Assembly (NCBI GenBank): GCA_037443205.1
Contig: JBBIOU010000003.1
Location: forward strand, 80,760-144,759
Source of the DNA: JBBIOU01 sp037443205
Lineage (GTDB): Bacteria > Bacteroidota > Bacteroidia > Flavobacteriales_D > UBA2798
DNA length: 64,000 nucleotides
Reading direction: 5' to 3'
The notes under the pieces are model-generated. The model was given only the letters and a program-made list of their open reading frames with translations, did not search any database and had not been told where the DNA came from. This document shows, piece by piece, positions 16,348 to 25,480 of the stretch (positions are counted from its first letter, which is position 1; the number at the start of each line of letters is the position of its first letter). The position numbers and the translations under genes were made by a program.

Positions 16348-18924
16348 ATGAAAATCAAATTGCTTTTTATTGGGTGTTTACTGTATGTAAATGCATTGTA
16401 TAGCCAAATTACAATCATCAATAACGATACAACTATCTGCTCAGGTAGTGTAACCTTAAATGCTACTGTTCTAAACGCTTCAAATCCTACAAGTCTTAAT
16501 TTGAGCGATGATGTTTTTTCGGGGATAATTAACTTGGGATTTACCTTTCAGTATTATGGTGTAAACTATACGCAATGCCTCATATCATCAAATAATTACA
16601 TTAACTTTAATTTAACAACACCCAATGGTTTTTCTCCCTGGACCATCACTAACCCTGTTCCCGACCCCGCTACGACAGCTATTCATAATTCGGTTTTAGG
16701 ACCCTGGCAAGATATTAACCCCGGGGTGGGAGGAACCGTTCGTTATGCTACCGTAGGAACTGCGCCAAACCGCATTTTTGTGGTTGAATATTGTAATGTT
16801 CCAATGTTTAGTTGTACCAATTTGCAATTTTCCAGTCAAATACAATTACACGAAAACGGAAACAAAATTCAAACACACATCATAAATAAGCCGCTTTGTA
16901 CTACCTGGAACAATGGTCGGGCAATTCACGCAACTCACAACAATGGAGGCACGCAAGCAACTGTAGTGCCCGGCAGAAATTCACCTTCGCAATGGACAGT
17001 AGTAAATGAAGGCCGAGAATTTATATGGAACGGAACAACCTATACCGAAAGTTTAATCCCCTTTTCTCCGATTATTTTAGGTAATCCCAGTAATATTCAA
17101 TGGACAGTTGCAGGTAATCCTACGGTAATCGGAACCGGTCCAAGCATCACTGTTAGCCCCACTTCTACCACAGCTTATGTGGCATCTGTAACAGGCGGGT
17201 GTGCCGGTATACCTTTTACTGATACGGTTGTTATCACCGTAGGTGGCTCCCTCGATTTAAGTAACGCAGTAGTAACAAATGCAACTTGTACGTCTAATAA
17301 CGGAAGCATTACCGTTAATCCAACCGGTGGTTCGGGTAATTATACCTATTTCTGGAGTCCGGGAGGGCAAACTACACAAACCATTACCAATCTTGCTCCG
17401 GGTAACTACACCGTAACAGTTAATGATATTAATAACGGCTGTGTTGGTACTGCTACTTTTACAATTACCAATGGTTCGGCTTTTTCTGTAAACATCAGCA
17501 ATCCGCAGGATGTAACCTGCAACGGAGGAAATAACGGACAAGCAACAGCCAATGCCGCAGGCGCTATGGGACCGGTAAGTTACAGTTGGAGTCCCGGGGG
17601 ACAAACCAATCAAACGGCCACCGGCTTAACAGCGGGCACCTACACAGTTACAGCCACCGACCAATCTAACGGTTGTACGGCAACAGCTACAGTAACCATC
17701 AACGAGCCTGCTGCTGTAACCGGCACCATTACCATAAATAACCAGGTAAGCTGCAATGGCGGTAATAACGGCTCGGCTACGGTAAATGCCGCAGGCGGCA
17801 ATGGTACCTATACCTATAACTGGAGCCCTGCCGGAGGAACTGCTGCTACAGCCAATAATTTGTCGGCAGGTAATTATACCGTTACTATTACTGACGGCAA
17901 CGGTTGCACCGGCACAGCCACAACTACTATTACAGAGCCGGCACCATTAACCAGTACCATGCAATCTACCAATGTAAGCTGCAACGGAGCCAATAACGGA
18001 ACTGCTACGGTTACCCCGTCAGGCGGAACAGGCCCTTATACCTATTTCTGGCCACTGTCCAGCAATACTACCAATACACAAACCGGTATGTTTGCAGGTA
18101 CCTTTACGGTTACCGTAACCGATGCCAACGGCTGCCAGATTACCGATACGGTAGTTATTACTCAACCTGCACCCATACAGGTAAGTTCTACCTCAACTCC
18201 GGCCAGTTGCGGCACCTCCAACGGCACAGCTACAGCCAACGTGGTATCGGGCGGCACAGGCCCCTATAGTTACTCCTGGCCTCAAAGCGGTCAAACAACC
18301 CAAACAGCCACAGGATTGCCGGCCGGCCCCAATAACTTTACCGTAACCGATGCCAACGGCTGCACCGCCAATGGTGTTGCCAACGTAGGAACCATAAACG
18401 ACCATGTGGCCGCTGCAACTGCCAACCCAACCAATGGAGTTGTGCCCCTAACGGTAAACTTTACCAACAACAGCCAAAATACTTCTACCTACTTCTGGGA
18501 TTTTGGCAACAACTCTACCAGCACGGATGCCAATCCAAGCACTACCTACACCAGCGAAGGTACTTATACGGTTATACTTATTGCAACCAATGCCGGTGGT
18601 TGCTCCGATACGGCATATCTGACCATTGTAGTGCTTAACGAATCTTTTTTACTTGTACCCAATGTGTTCTCGCCCAATGGCGATGGTATAAATGATGAAT
18701 TTAAAGTGCAATACCAGTACATTACCGAGTTTAACATGACTATTGCAAACCGTTGGGGGACCATACTCTACGAAACTGCCAACATAGACCAGGGTTGGGA
18801 TGGTAAACACAATGGAAATATGTGTGCTGACGGAACTTATTATTACATCATTAAAGCCAAAGGTATTGAAGGTAAAGAGTACAACCTGAGCGGACACCTT
18901 ACCATGTTTACCAAAAAACCCTAA
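16348..18924 (+). CDS. SprB-repeat and PKD surface protein with T9SS type B sorting domain
   Basis: An 858-residue exported adhesin-like protein. I chose the ATG at 16348 because it directly precedes a good signal peptide (MKIKLLFIG... to LYSQ); the GTG at 16327 would add seven odd residues and coincides with a -7 box. Domains: an N-terminal beta-rich domain (about 20-295, with GFTFQYYG and a VRYATVGTAPNRIFVVEY stretch), five SprB repeats (about 302-683, each with TCNGGNNGxAT...YTYxWSPGGQT...AGxYTVTVTDxNGC), a PKD domain (about 690-763, FWDFGNNS) and the gliding-type CTD (from VPNVFSPNGDGINDEF). Such proteins are exported by T9SS and can serve gliding or adhesion. Codons in the repeats are visibly richer in G+C than in neighbours. 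Confidence 0.93.
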   Translation: MKIKLLFIGCLLYVNALYSQITIINNDTTICSGSVTLNATVLNASNPTSLNLSDDVFSGIINLGFTFQYYGVNYTQCLISSNNYINFNLTTPNGFSPWTITNPVPDPATTAIHNSVLGPWQDINPGVGGTVRYATVGTAPNRIFVVEYCNVPMFSCTNLQFSSQIQLHENGNKIQTHIINKPLCTTWNNGRAIHATHNNGGTQATVVPGRNSPSQWTVVNEGREFIWNGTTYTESLIPFSPIILGNPSNIQWTVAGNPTVIGTGPSITVSPTSTTAYVASVTGGCAGIPFTDTVVITVGGSLDLSNAVVTNATCTSNNGSITVNPTGGSGNYTYFWSPGGQTTQTITNLAPGNYTVTVNDINNGCVGTATFTITNGSAFSVNISNPQDVTCNGGNNGQATANAAGAMGPVSYSWSPGGQTNQTATGLTAGTYTVTATDQSNGCTATATVTINEPAAVTGTITINNQVSCNGGNNGSATVNAAGGNGTYTYNWSPAGGTAATANNLSAGNYTVTITDGNGCTGTATTTITEPAPLTSTMQSTNVSCNGANNGTATVTPSGGTGPYTYFWPLSSNTTNTQTGMFAGTFTVTVTDANGCQITDTVVITQPAPIQVSSTSTPASCGTSNGTATANVVSGGTGPYSYSWPQSGQTTQTATGLPAGPNNFTVTDANGCTANGVANVGTINDHVAAATANPTNGVVPLTVNFTNNSQNTSTYFWDFGNNSTSTDANPSTTYTSEGTYTVILIATNAGGCSDTAYLTIVVLNESFLLVPNVFSPNGDGINDEFKVQYQYITEFNMTIANRWGTILYETANIDQGWDGKHNGNMCADGTYYYIIKAKGIEGKEYNLSGHLTMFTKKP
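17251..18396 (+). repeat. five tandem SprB-type repeat units inside the coding sequence
   Basis: Five consecutive units of about 74-78 codons each encode the pattern C-N-G-x-N-N-G-x-A-T, Y-T-Y-x-W-S-P-x-G-x-T, A-G-x-Y-T-V-T-V-T-D-x-N-G-C. Units two to four are closest at the DNA level. The stretch is GC-richer than its surroundings. Copy number may vary between strains by recombination. Confidence 0.85.
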
Positions 18925-18930
18925 TAGTAA

Positions 18931-19077
18931 AATAAACATATAAAAGCACTAAGCCGAGGGGAAGAAAATTCATCCGGCAAAAAATTATATGTTGATGCGC
19001 AATACGGATTTATAAAATCAACTTTTAAATGGCTAAATAATGGTGAAGCTGTACATCAGACATTTTGGGGTTTATAA
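18931..19077 (+). pseudogene. possible remnant coding fragment without a start codon
   Basis: An open frame of 48 codons ends at TAA 19075-19077 and has no ATG, GTG or TTG. The translation includes GKKLYVDAQYGF and KSTFKWLNNGEAV and looks protein-like. It may be the tail of a decayed gene, or chance. It slightly overlaps the 3' end of the convergent SDR gene. Confidence 0.25.
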
Positions 19078-19893
19078 CCTTTTTTCTACTACCCATCTTA
19101 CCATTGCAAAATACCAACCAAGGGGTAAAATTTTTCGTAAACACAAAACAAATTTTTCCTGTAATCCAACTACATATCTTAATTTATAATTCTTAGCTGT
19201 GGCTGCTTTGTAAATAACTTTTGCTACTGCTTCGGGGCTGCGTGCAGTAATACCAACTTGTTGGGTGTTTTGATAACAGCGTTGTTCATAATCGTCATAT
19301 TCAGTAAGCAAACCGTTTTTAAATAAATCTTGCGAACGCGAATAAAAGTCGGTTTTTACTGGCCCCGGTTCTACACATTTTACTTTTATGCCAAGCGGTT
19401 TTAATTCATAATGAAGTGACTCTGAAAATCCTTCTACGGCCCATTTCGTTGCATGATATACACTGTAAATCGGAAAGGTTAAACGACCGCCAACGCTGGT
19501 AATATTAATAATTGTACCATTTTTATTTTTTCTGAAATGTGGCAAGATGTTTTTTATTACATTCATTACTCCGAATACATTAGTTTCAAATTGTTGTTGA
19601 ATTTGCGCAGCAGTAGATTTTTCAAAAATGCCAATAGCGCCATAGCCTGCATTATTAACTATAACATCAATTTTGCCAAAGTCATCAATAACTTTGTTTA
19701 TGGTATTTTTTATAGTGTTGTTATCCGTAACATCAAGGGTATAAAGTTTTACATTTTTAAATTCACGCAGTTCCTGTTCTTTATCCGGGTTACGCATGGT
19801 AGCCGCTACATTCCATCCTTTGGCAGAAAAGTATATGGCTGCAGATTTTCCAATACCCGAAGAGCATCCTGTAATTAAAATGGTTTTATTCAT
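19072..19893 (-). CDS. short-chain dehydrogenase/reductase (SDR)
   Basis: A 273-residue classical SDR. The NAD(P)-binding TGCSSGIG lies at residues 9-16, NNAG at 80-83, and the catalytic Ser133, Tyr146 and Lys150 are in ITSVGG and YSVYHATK. The PGPVKTDF motif follows. A hydrophobic C-terminal stretch (about 248-268) suggests membrane association, as in sterol or ketone reductases of this group. It is the last gene of a four-gene operon, overlapping the lysine-rich protein gene by 8 bases. The substrate is unknown. A small Arg after the Rossmann strand (TMRN) suggests NADP preference. Confidence 0.93.
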   Translation of the reverse strand: MNKTILITGCSSGIGKSAAIYFSAKGWNVAATMRNPDKEQELREFKNVKLYTLDVTDNNTIKNTINKVIDDFGKIDVIVNNAGYGAIGIFEKSTAAQIQQQFETNVFGVMNVIKNILPHFRKNKNGTIINITSVGGRLTFPIYSVYHATKWAVEGFSESLHYELKPLGIKVKCVEPGPVKTDFYSRSQDLFKNGLLTEYDDYEQRCYQNTQQVGITARSPEAVAKVIYKAATAKNYKLRYVVGLQEKFVLCLRKILPLGWYFAMVRWVVEKRL

Positions 19894-20593
19894 TTTTTTT
19901 TCTTTTTTTTAATTCTCTTTTTTCTTTGCGTAATTGCTTTTTTGTTTTTTGTTGTTCCGACTTTTCATCCCAAACACTATTTCTAGTTTTGGAAATAGCT
20001 CCCGGAGGCAATACATCGCGCGTAGAAGAACCTTTTACGCTGCGGTTTTTTTGCCTTGCTTTGTCAAGCTTTTTTTCAGAAAGGGTAAATGACGAGCGTT
20101 GATTATCTTTTTTGCTTCGTTTTTTCTTTCGGCTGCTTTCGGTATATAAATTTTCATTTTTCTGATTGGGGGCCGATTTATCTTTTCTTTTCTTGCCAAA
20201 AAAATTGGTGTCTTTTTTCTTTTTAGGTTTTTCTTTGGTTTTTTCGGCAAAAAATTCATCCTGATTTTTTCTTTTTTTACGTTTTTTACCGCGTTCGGTA
20301 AAAGAATCTTTTTGTTTGTTTTTTTTCCTTGTTACCGATTTTTCGCTAAAGCTATCACTTTGGTTATTTTTTTTTCTTTTTTTTGTTTTACTTTTAAAAG
20401 CATCGTTTTTCTCTGTATTTCTTTTTTTTTCTCGCTGTTTGGATGCAAAAGCGTTTTTTTCTTTTACCCGTTGCTTTTTAGTGCTCTTGGTGTTAAAGGT
20501 TTTTTTATTGTCGTTAACATCTCCTCCCTTATTTTTTTGAGCATAAATAAGCAAGGTGTTTACACATAATAATATGGTAAATAAAGATTTCAA
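19886..20593 (-). CDS. secreted lysine-rich repeat protein, unknown function
   Basis: I do not recognise the family. The 235-residue protein has a signal peptide (about 1-18, ending LIYAQ) and a strongly basic mature part dominated by Lys, Arg, Asn and Ser. About six degenerate repeats of ~16-17 residues run from roughly residue 46 to 145: an aromatic-centred block (NAF, DAF, DSF, DSF, EFF, NFF) followed by KxxxKKxKK. The end, KKQLRKEKRELKKRKKNE, is a basic helix. It is probably disordered and could bind polyanions such as nucleic acid, LPS or mineral. Overlaps with both neighbours (4 and 8 bases) show it is really translated as part of the ferritin operon. Confidence 0.75.
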   Translation of the reverse strand: MKSLFTILLCVNTLLIYAQKNKGGDVNDNKKTFNTKSTKKQRVKEKNAFASKQREKKRNTEKNDAFKSKTKKRKKNNQSDSFSEKSVTRKKNKQKDSFTERGKKRKKRKNQDEFFAEKTKEKPKKKKDTNFFGKKRKDKSAPNQKNENLYTESSRKKKRSKKDNQRSSFTLSEKKLDKARQKNRSVKGSSTRDVLPPGAISKTRNSVWDEKSEQQKTKKQLRKEKRELKKRKKNE

Positions 20594-21564
20594 GCGTTAA
20601 TGCAAAAATAATATACCCCTTTAACTACTTCTGCCATTTTGTGGTAGTTTAATTTTTCGGGAGTGTCGGTTTTTTGATGATAATTTTTATTTCTTAAAAA
20701 GGCTGTGTCGGTAATCATCAAGGCGGGAAAATTAAATATCCAAAAATTTTTGTGGTCAGAAAAATCTACACCGGGTATTGCAGTTGGTCCGGTTAATGAT
20801 TCTACCGGTATGTTTGCATATTTTTTTAGGGCTTTTTTTACTTGTTTAACATGCTTACCCATTCCGTTTTTGCTAACTACAGCAATATAATTTCCTTTAG
20901 AGGGATATTTGAGTTTCATTATATCAACAGGATAGTCTTGTGATTTTTTTTCATCGCTGTAATAACCAATCATTTCCAGGCTAATCATTAACTTAACCGA
21001 TTTATTTTCATCATATAATTTTTTTGCGTGTTGGTAGCTTCCCATTAATTCTGTTCTAAAAAAGGGAGGTTCTTCAAGTGTATAAAAAGCAATTTCTATG
21101 CAATGATTAATTAGCTTGGGTTTGTTAACCAGTAATAAGCGGGCTATTTCTAATAAACCGGCCACACCGCTGGCATTGTCATCAGCACCGGGTTGGTCAT
21201 CGCACACGTCATAATGCGCTCCAACAACTATTCTGGGCAAAGTACTGTCGCCATAAATGCAATAGATATTTTTAACTTTTTTTTGTTTGGCGATATAGGT
21301 ATGTTCGATAATATGACTGTAGCCATAAGCAGAAAGTTTTTGTTTTATGTAGTCAGCAGCTTTATCAAGCTCGTTAATATGTTGATGGTTTCGGTATTCA
21401 ATAGATGCAAGTGTTTCCACATCCGTTTTTAAATTTTCCACGTCAGGTATAACATTGGCAGGTGAAAAATTTGTATGGCTGTAAAATTGAAAAGCGGTAA
21501 TAACACTTATTATTACCGCTGCAAAAAAATAAAATTTATAGCCAATATATCTATTTTTTATCAT
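20590..21564 (-). CDS. M28-family zinc aminopeptidase, membrane-anchored
   Basis: A 324-residue M28 metallopeptidase. A hydrophobic N-terminal segment (about 9-27) anchors or exports it. Zinc ligands can be placed in VGAHYDV (His118), GADDNASG (Asp129), the catalytic TLEEPPF (Glu164/165), SLEMIGYY and SDHKNFW. Enzymes of this group remove N-terminal residues from peptides in the periplasm. The start overlaps the ferritin stop by 4 bases and the stop overlaps the lysine-rich gene start by 4 bases, so translation is coupled through the operon. The link to ferritin is not obvious. Confidence 0.93.
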   Translation of the reverse strand: MIKNRYIGYKFYFFAAVIISVITAFQFYSHTNFSPANVIPDVENLKTDVETLASIEYRNHQHINELDKAADYIKQKLSAYGYSHIIEHTYIAKQKKVKNIYCIYGDSTLPRIVVGAHYDVCDDQPGADDNASGVAGLLEIARLLLVNKPKLINHCIEIAFYTLEEPPFFRTELMGSYQHAKKLYDENKSVKLMISLEMIGYYSDEKKSQDYPVDIMKLKYPSKGNYIAVVSKNGMGKHVKQVKKALKKYANIPVESLTGPTAIPGVDFSDHKNFWIFNFPALMITDTAFLRNKNYHQKTDTPEKLNYHKMAEVVKGVYYFCINA

Positions 21565-22082
21565 TCATTGGCATTATTACTATTTGCGGCATTTACCGTA
21601 AGGTTTTCTATATCGCGGTCAAATAAATACAATCCTCCTTTGTCGTTGCCAATCATTTTTAATTTATCCATAATGGTTCTTGCAAGGGCTTCTTCTTCTA
21701 TTTGTTCGGATACGTACCATTGCATAAAATTATGGGTTGCATAATCTTTTTCTTTCAAGCAAATATCTACTACTTTATTAATTTCGGCAGACACCCATAC
21801 TTCGTGTTGCAACAATTGCTCAAATACGGCATACATATCTTTAAAAGCTTTAGGGGGTTGTTTTAGTGCCGGAACAACGGCATGCCCGCCTCGCTCGTTA
21901 ACATACCTTACTAATTTAAGCATGTGCATACGTTCTTCGTCTGAATGACGATATAAAAAATTTGCAATACCTCCTAATCCACTTACCTCAGCCCAGGAGG
22001 CCATAGCCAGATAAAACTGTGATGATTGTGCTTCAATCTCTATTTGTTGATTTAATGCTTGTTCAACTTTTTTAGGTAACAT
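21561..22082 (-). CDS. ftnA: bacterial non-heme ferritin
   Basis: A 173-residue four-helix ferritin that oxidises Fe(II) and stores iron in a 24-mer. The ferroxidase residues align exactly with E. coli FtnA: Glu17, Glu50, His53, Glu94, Gln127 and Glu130. Length is typical. It is the first gene of the minus-strand operon followed by M28 peptidase, lysine-rich protein and SDR. The 198-base gap upstream, shared with the divergent PfkB kinase gene, should hold its promoter; no Fur-like box was clear by eye. Confidence 0.96.
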   Translation of the reverse strand: MLPKKVEQALNQQIEIEAQSSQFYLAMASWAEVSGLGGIANFLYRHSDEERMHMLKLVRYVNERGGHAVVPALKQPPKAFKDMYAVFEQLLQHEVWVSAEINKVVDICLKEKDYATHNFMQWYVSEQIEEEALARTIMDKLKMIGNDKGGLYLFDRDIENLTVNAANSNNANE

Positions 22083-22252
22083 AATGATAACGTATTAATT
22101 ATTTACATTGTAAAATTAATAAAATTAATGCTTTCTTATATATATGAACAGTTAAAAGTTGCAAATGTTTTTAATTTATATCAGTTATATTTTTTACTGC
22201 AATTAAAATCAACAGAAACTATCCGGTTAATATTTTCAAGCAATATTTTTCG

Positions 22253-22260
22253 TAGGTTTG
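22253..22260 (+). promoter_or_regulatory. -7 box TAGGTTTG of the PfkB kinase gene
   Basis: TAGGTTTG matches TAnnTTTG and lies 20 bases upstream of the ATG at 22281. No clear -33 TTG at the usual spacing, so confidence is moderate. Confidence 0.45.
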
Positions 22261-22280
22261 TGTCGTTTAAAGATTAAAAC

Positions 22281-23207
22281 ATGAGTTTAGTTATAGTTGG
22301 TACAGTAGCATTTGATGCCATTGAAACACCTTTTGGTAAAACCGATAAAATAGTAGGCGGAGCAGCAACTTACATTTCTTTGGCGGCATCTTACTTTAAT
22401 AAAAATAATAAGTTGGTGTCGGTAATCGGTGATGATTACGACTTTGGTATGCTCGAAAAAATGAAAGCCAAAGGCATAGATTTGGAAGGGCTGCAAATAA
22501 AGAAAGGCGAAAAGTCTTTTTTTTGGTCGGGGAAATACCATTATGACCTGAATACGCGCGATACGTTAGATACACAACTAAACGTATTGGCCAATTTTAG
22601 TCCGCAATTACCTGAAAGTTATAAAAACTGTGAATTTTTAATGTTAGGAAATTTAGATCCTAAAGTACAAATGCAGGTAATAGAACAAATCCCTAACCGG
22701 CCTAAATTAGTGGTGTTAGACACAATGAATTTTTGGATGGATATTGCACTTGAAGATTTATTGAAAGTGATGCAAAAAGTAGATGTGATTACAATTAACG
22801 ATGAAGAAGCCCGGCAACTTTCAAAAGAATATTCATTAGTAAAAGCAGCGCGCAAAATATTAACCATGGGACCCAAATATGTGGTTATTAAAAAAGGCGA
22901 ACACGGAGCATTGTTGTTTGATAAAGAACACATGTTTTTTGCCCCCGCCTTGCCACTCGAAGAGGTTGTTGACCCCACCGGGGCCGGAGATACCTTTGCC
23001 GGTGGATTTATTGGTTATTTGGCACACACCAAAGATATTTCTTTCGATAATATGAAAAGGGCAATTATCATTGGTTCGGCATTAGCCTCGTTTACGGTAG
23101 AGAAATTTGGCGTTGAAAGAATTATTAATTTACAGGAAGAAGAAATAGACCAACGTATTCAACTGTTTGTTGACCTGGTAGATTTTAATATTGAATTTGT
23201 TGAGTAA
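22281..23207 (+). CDS. PfkB-family sugar/nucleoside kinase
   Basis: A 308-residue ribokinase-fold kinase. The N-terminal GGAATYISLAASYF motif binds substrate. The C-terminal DPTGAGDTFAGGFIGY motif holds the catalytic base Asp and the anion hole. It phosphorylates a sugar, nucleoside or similar metabolite with ATP in the cytoplasm. The substrate cannot be told from sequence; related Bacteroidota genes are annotated as PfkB or adenosine-kinase-like. It is monocistronic, with its own -7 box, and divergent from the ferritin operon. Confidence 0.92.
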   Translation: MSLVIVGTVAFDAIETPFGKTDKIVGGAATYISLAASYFNKNNKLVSVIGDDYDFGMLEKMKAKGIDLEGLQIKKGEKSFFWSGKYHYDLNTRDTLDTQLNVLANFSPQLPESYKNCEFLMLGNLDPKVQMQVIEQIPNRPKLVVLDTMNFWMDIALEDLLKVMQKVDVITINDEEARQLSKEYSLVKAARKILTMGPKYVVIKKGEHGALLFDKEHMFFAPALPLEEVVDPTGAGDTFAGGFIGYLAHTKDISFDNMKRAIIIGSALASFTVEKFGVERIINLQEEEIDQRIQLFVDLVDFNIEFVE

Positions 23208-23288
23208 TATCCCGACAAATAAAAAATACAGATATACTGCAAGTGCTTATGCAAAGTTTTTAAGCAGCCAATTACTCCAAAACACCGA

Positions 23289-25454
23289 TTAAAGTTTAAT
23301 AATAATAAATTCTGTTCTGCGATTTAGTTGATGTTCTTCTTCAGTGCAGTTAGAAGTTGTTTTTCCTTCGCAGGCACAGTTGTTAAGTAATTTTGATTCT
23401 CCGTAACCTTTTCCGTTGATACGATTAGGGTTAGTAATTCTTTTCTTTATATAATCGGCAGAAGATTTAGCTCGTTTTTGAGATAAGGCAAGATTACTTT
23501 TTGCTGCCCCACGACAATCGGTATGTGCGCCTAATTCAACCACCATATTGGGGTAATCGTTCATTATTTTTACAATTTTATCAAGTTCGGCAGCAGCGTC
23601 TTTGCGTATATTAAACTTACCGGCATCAAAATAAATGGGTTTTAAATCTATCATCTTGGCTAAATCTTTACCTACTTCAACCACGTCCATATAAAAGTCG
23701 TCTTCAGCATCCACTAAGTTACCGGGTTTGGTAATTTTACCGTAGTAATTAATAATTTTTCTTAGGTATCCTTGTTTTTCTAATATAATCTGATATTTCA
23801 TTTCATCATTCAATTTTTTATCAAAGATGAGTTTTCGCCATTGTCCGTCATCACCGGTAAATGTAACAATTGATTCACCGGTTATATTATCCAGAAAATT
23901 TATTTTTACATCCTGCATGGGCTTACCGGTAGAACGGTCTTTTATATAAGCCAAAAACATTAAACCCGGGTCTTTTTCCAGAATCAGGTCGTTTGTTATT
24001 TCGTCTTCATCAGTTTCTGTACGGATGATTTTTTCTAATTCAAAATGTTTTTCTTTGTTAGCTTTAATCTTGTAGGTTTTATCTTCTTCGGCTAAATAGC
24101 TAAAAAAGCCTTGTTCATCACTTTGTATTTCTTCAATAATGTTGCCTTGTTCATCCAAAAGCGTAATGGATGCAGAAGAGAGTATTTCTCCCGTGTTGTT
24201 TTTCACGATACCTTTTATTTCTTTGCCAACTTTAATAGGTATTTTTACATGACAACTGTAAATGTCGTCTTCGCCTTTGCCTCCTTCGCGGTTAGACGAA
24301 AACCAGGCTTTGGTTTTTTCGTTATTTAGAATAAAATTATAATCGTCTTTACTTGTATTAATAGGCGAGCCCAGGTTTACAGGACTTTTGTATTGATTTT
24401 TGCTGTTTAATTCAGTTACAAAAATATCCAGTCCTCCTAAACCGACATGCCCATCAGAAGCAAAAAAGAGTAAACCACTCGGATGAATAAAGGGAAACAT
24501 TTCATCGCCTTGGGTATTTACTCTAGGACCTAAATTTTCGGGTTTACTCCATGTACCATCAGCTTGTTTGTAGCTTCTGTATATATCGGTACCTCCGTAG
24601 CCGCCTTCCATATTACTTGCAAAATAGAGCGTATCAGCAGTGTGGTTTAAACAAGGTTGCCCAAGCGAATAATTATTGCTATTAATGTTTAGCGGGTTTT
24701 TTTTACTCCATTTGCCATTGTTGTATTGCGATTGGTATAGTTTAATGATGCGTTTAATATCATTGTTTTCTTTATAAAAATAATCTTCGGCAAATATCAT
24801 TAATTTACCGTCAGGGCTGTAGGTGGCTAAGCCGGTATAGGCGTGTTTGTTAATGTTTTTAAACGGAACTTCTTGTTTGATATTTGCGCTGTCGTTAAAT
24901 GAGCCTAAATAAAGATCGAGCGCAGGTAATTTGTAGGGGTTAAAAGTTCTGTAAACACTGCCTTTACTTTTTTTTACCGAGCCAAAAACCAAATTATTTT
25001 GAAAAAAAGTTATGCCAAAATCCTGGTAGGGAGTATTAATATTTTCGTTGTTTATTTCGTAGCCTTTGTTTCCGGCCATTAATTTATCAAGGGTTTTTAT
25101 TTTCTGGATTTTGTTTTTTAGCCTGTAATAGTTTTGCATTTGGCTGGCAGATTCATCGTATTTGCCGTTCATTTTCAGAATTTGAGCGTACTGATAAATG
25201 TCATCCGGGTTCAGAGCGTTTTCTTGTGACAGTTTTTGGTATGCTGCTTCTGCTTTTTCGTATTCGCCCATCATCTTATAGCTATATGCCAATTTACGGG
25301 ATTCGTCAGCATTTATGTTAGGCTGTGTTTCTGCCAATACTATTACGGCCTGATAATTACAACTTAAAAATTCTTTATCAATTTTGCTTAAATTATTTTG
25401 TGTGTAAGCAAAAATGTAAAAAAACAGTGCATTAAAAAGGACTAAGTTTTTCAT
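23289..25454 (-). CDS. porE: PorE-like OmpA-family protein (TPR, beta-propeller, CRD, OmpA)
   Basis: A 721-residue exported protein. A signal peptide (about 1-18) precedes TPR-like helices (about 20-120), PD40/WD40-like propeller blades (about 140-410, with motifs TYSPDGKLMIF, FASNMEGGYGGTDIYRS, FASDGHVGLGGLDIFV), a carboxypeptidase-regulatory-like beta domain (about 415-490), and an OmpA-type peptidoglycan-binding domain (about 600-721, with IYFDAGKFNIR and GAHTDCRG...LSQKRA, then NRRTEF). That order matches PorE of the T9SS and paralogues, which tie the complex to peptidoglycan. The symbol is by architecture only, since these organisms carry many related OmpA proteins. It is 68 bases downstream of the phospholipase gene on the same strand. 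Confidence 0.8.
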   Translation of the reverse strand: MKNLVLFNALFFYIFAYTQNNLSKIDKEFLSCNYQAVIVLAETQPNINADESRKLAYSYKMMGEYEKAEAAYQKLSQENALNPDDIYQYAQILKMNGKYDESASQMQNYYRLKNKIQKIKTLDKLMAGNKGYEINNENINTPYQDFGITFFQNNLVFGSVKKSKGSVYRTFNPYKLPALDLYLGSFNDSANIKQEVPFKNINKHAYTGLATYSPDGKLMIFAEDYFYKENNDIKRIIKLYQSQYNNGKWSKKNPLNINSNNYSLGQPCLNHTADTLYFASNMEGGYGGTDIYRSYKQADGTWSKPENLGPRVNTQGDEMFPFIHPSGLLFFASDGHVGLGGLDIFVTELNSKNQYKSPVNLGSPINTSKDDYNFILNNEKTKAWFSSNREGGKGEDDIYSCHVKIPIKVGKEIKGIVKNNTGEILSSASITLLDEQGNIIEEIQSDEQGFFSYLAEEDKTYKIKANKEKHFELEKIIRTETDEDEITNDLILEKDPGLMFLAYIKDRSTGKPMQDVKINFLDNITGESIVTFTGDDGQWRKLIFDKKLNDEMKYQIILEKQGYLRKIINYYGKITKPGNLVDAEDDFYMDVVEVGKDLAKMIDLKPIYFDAGKFNIRKDAAAELDKIVKIMNDYPNMVVELGAHTDCRGAAKSNLALSQKRAKSSADYIKKRITNPNRINGKGYGESKLLNNCACEGKTTSNCTEEEHQLNRRTEFIIIKL

Positions 25455-25480
25455 AACAACCGGTTTTTCCTCAGTGCTAA

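Noticed and set aside
17251..18396. Possible CRISPR array because of regular repeats
   Set aside because: The repeats are ~230 bp, in frame, diverged and code for SprB domains.
20312..20569. Plus-strand hydrophobic open frames opposite the lysine-rich gene
   Set aside because: Poly-Phe/Leu translations are the complement of AAA/AAG codons and have no start context.
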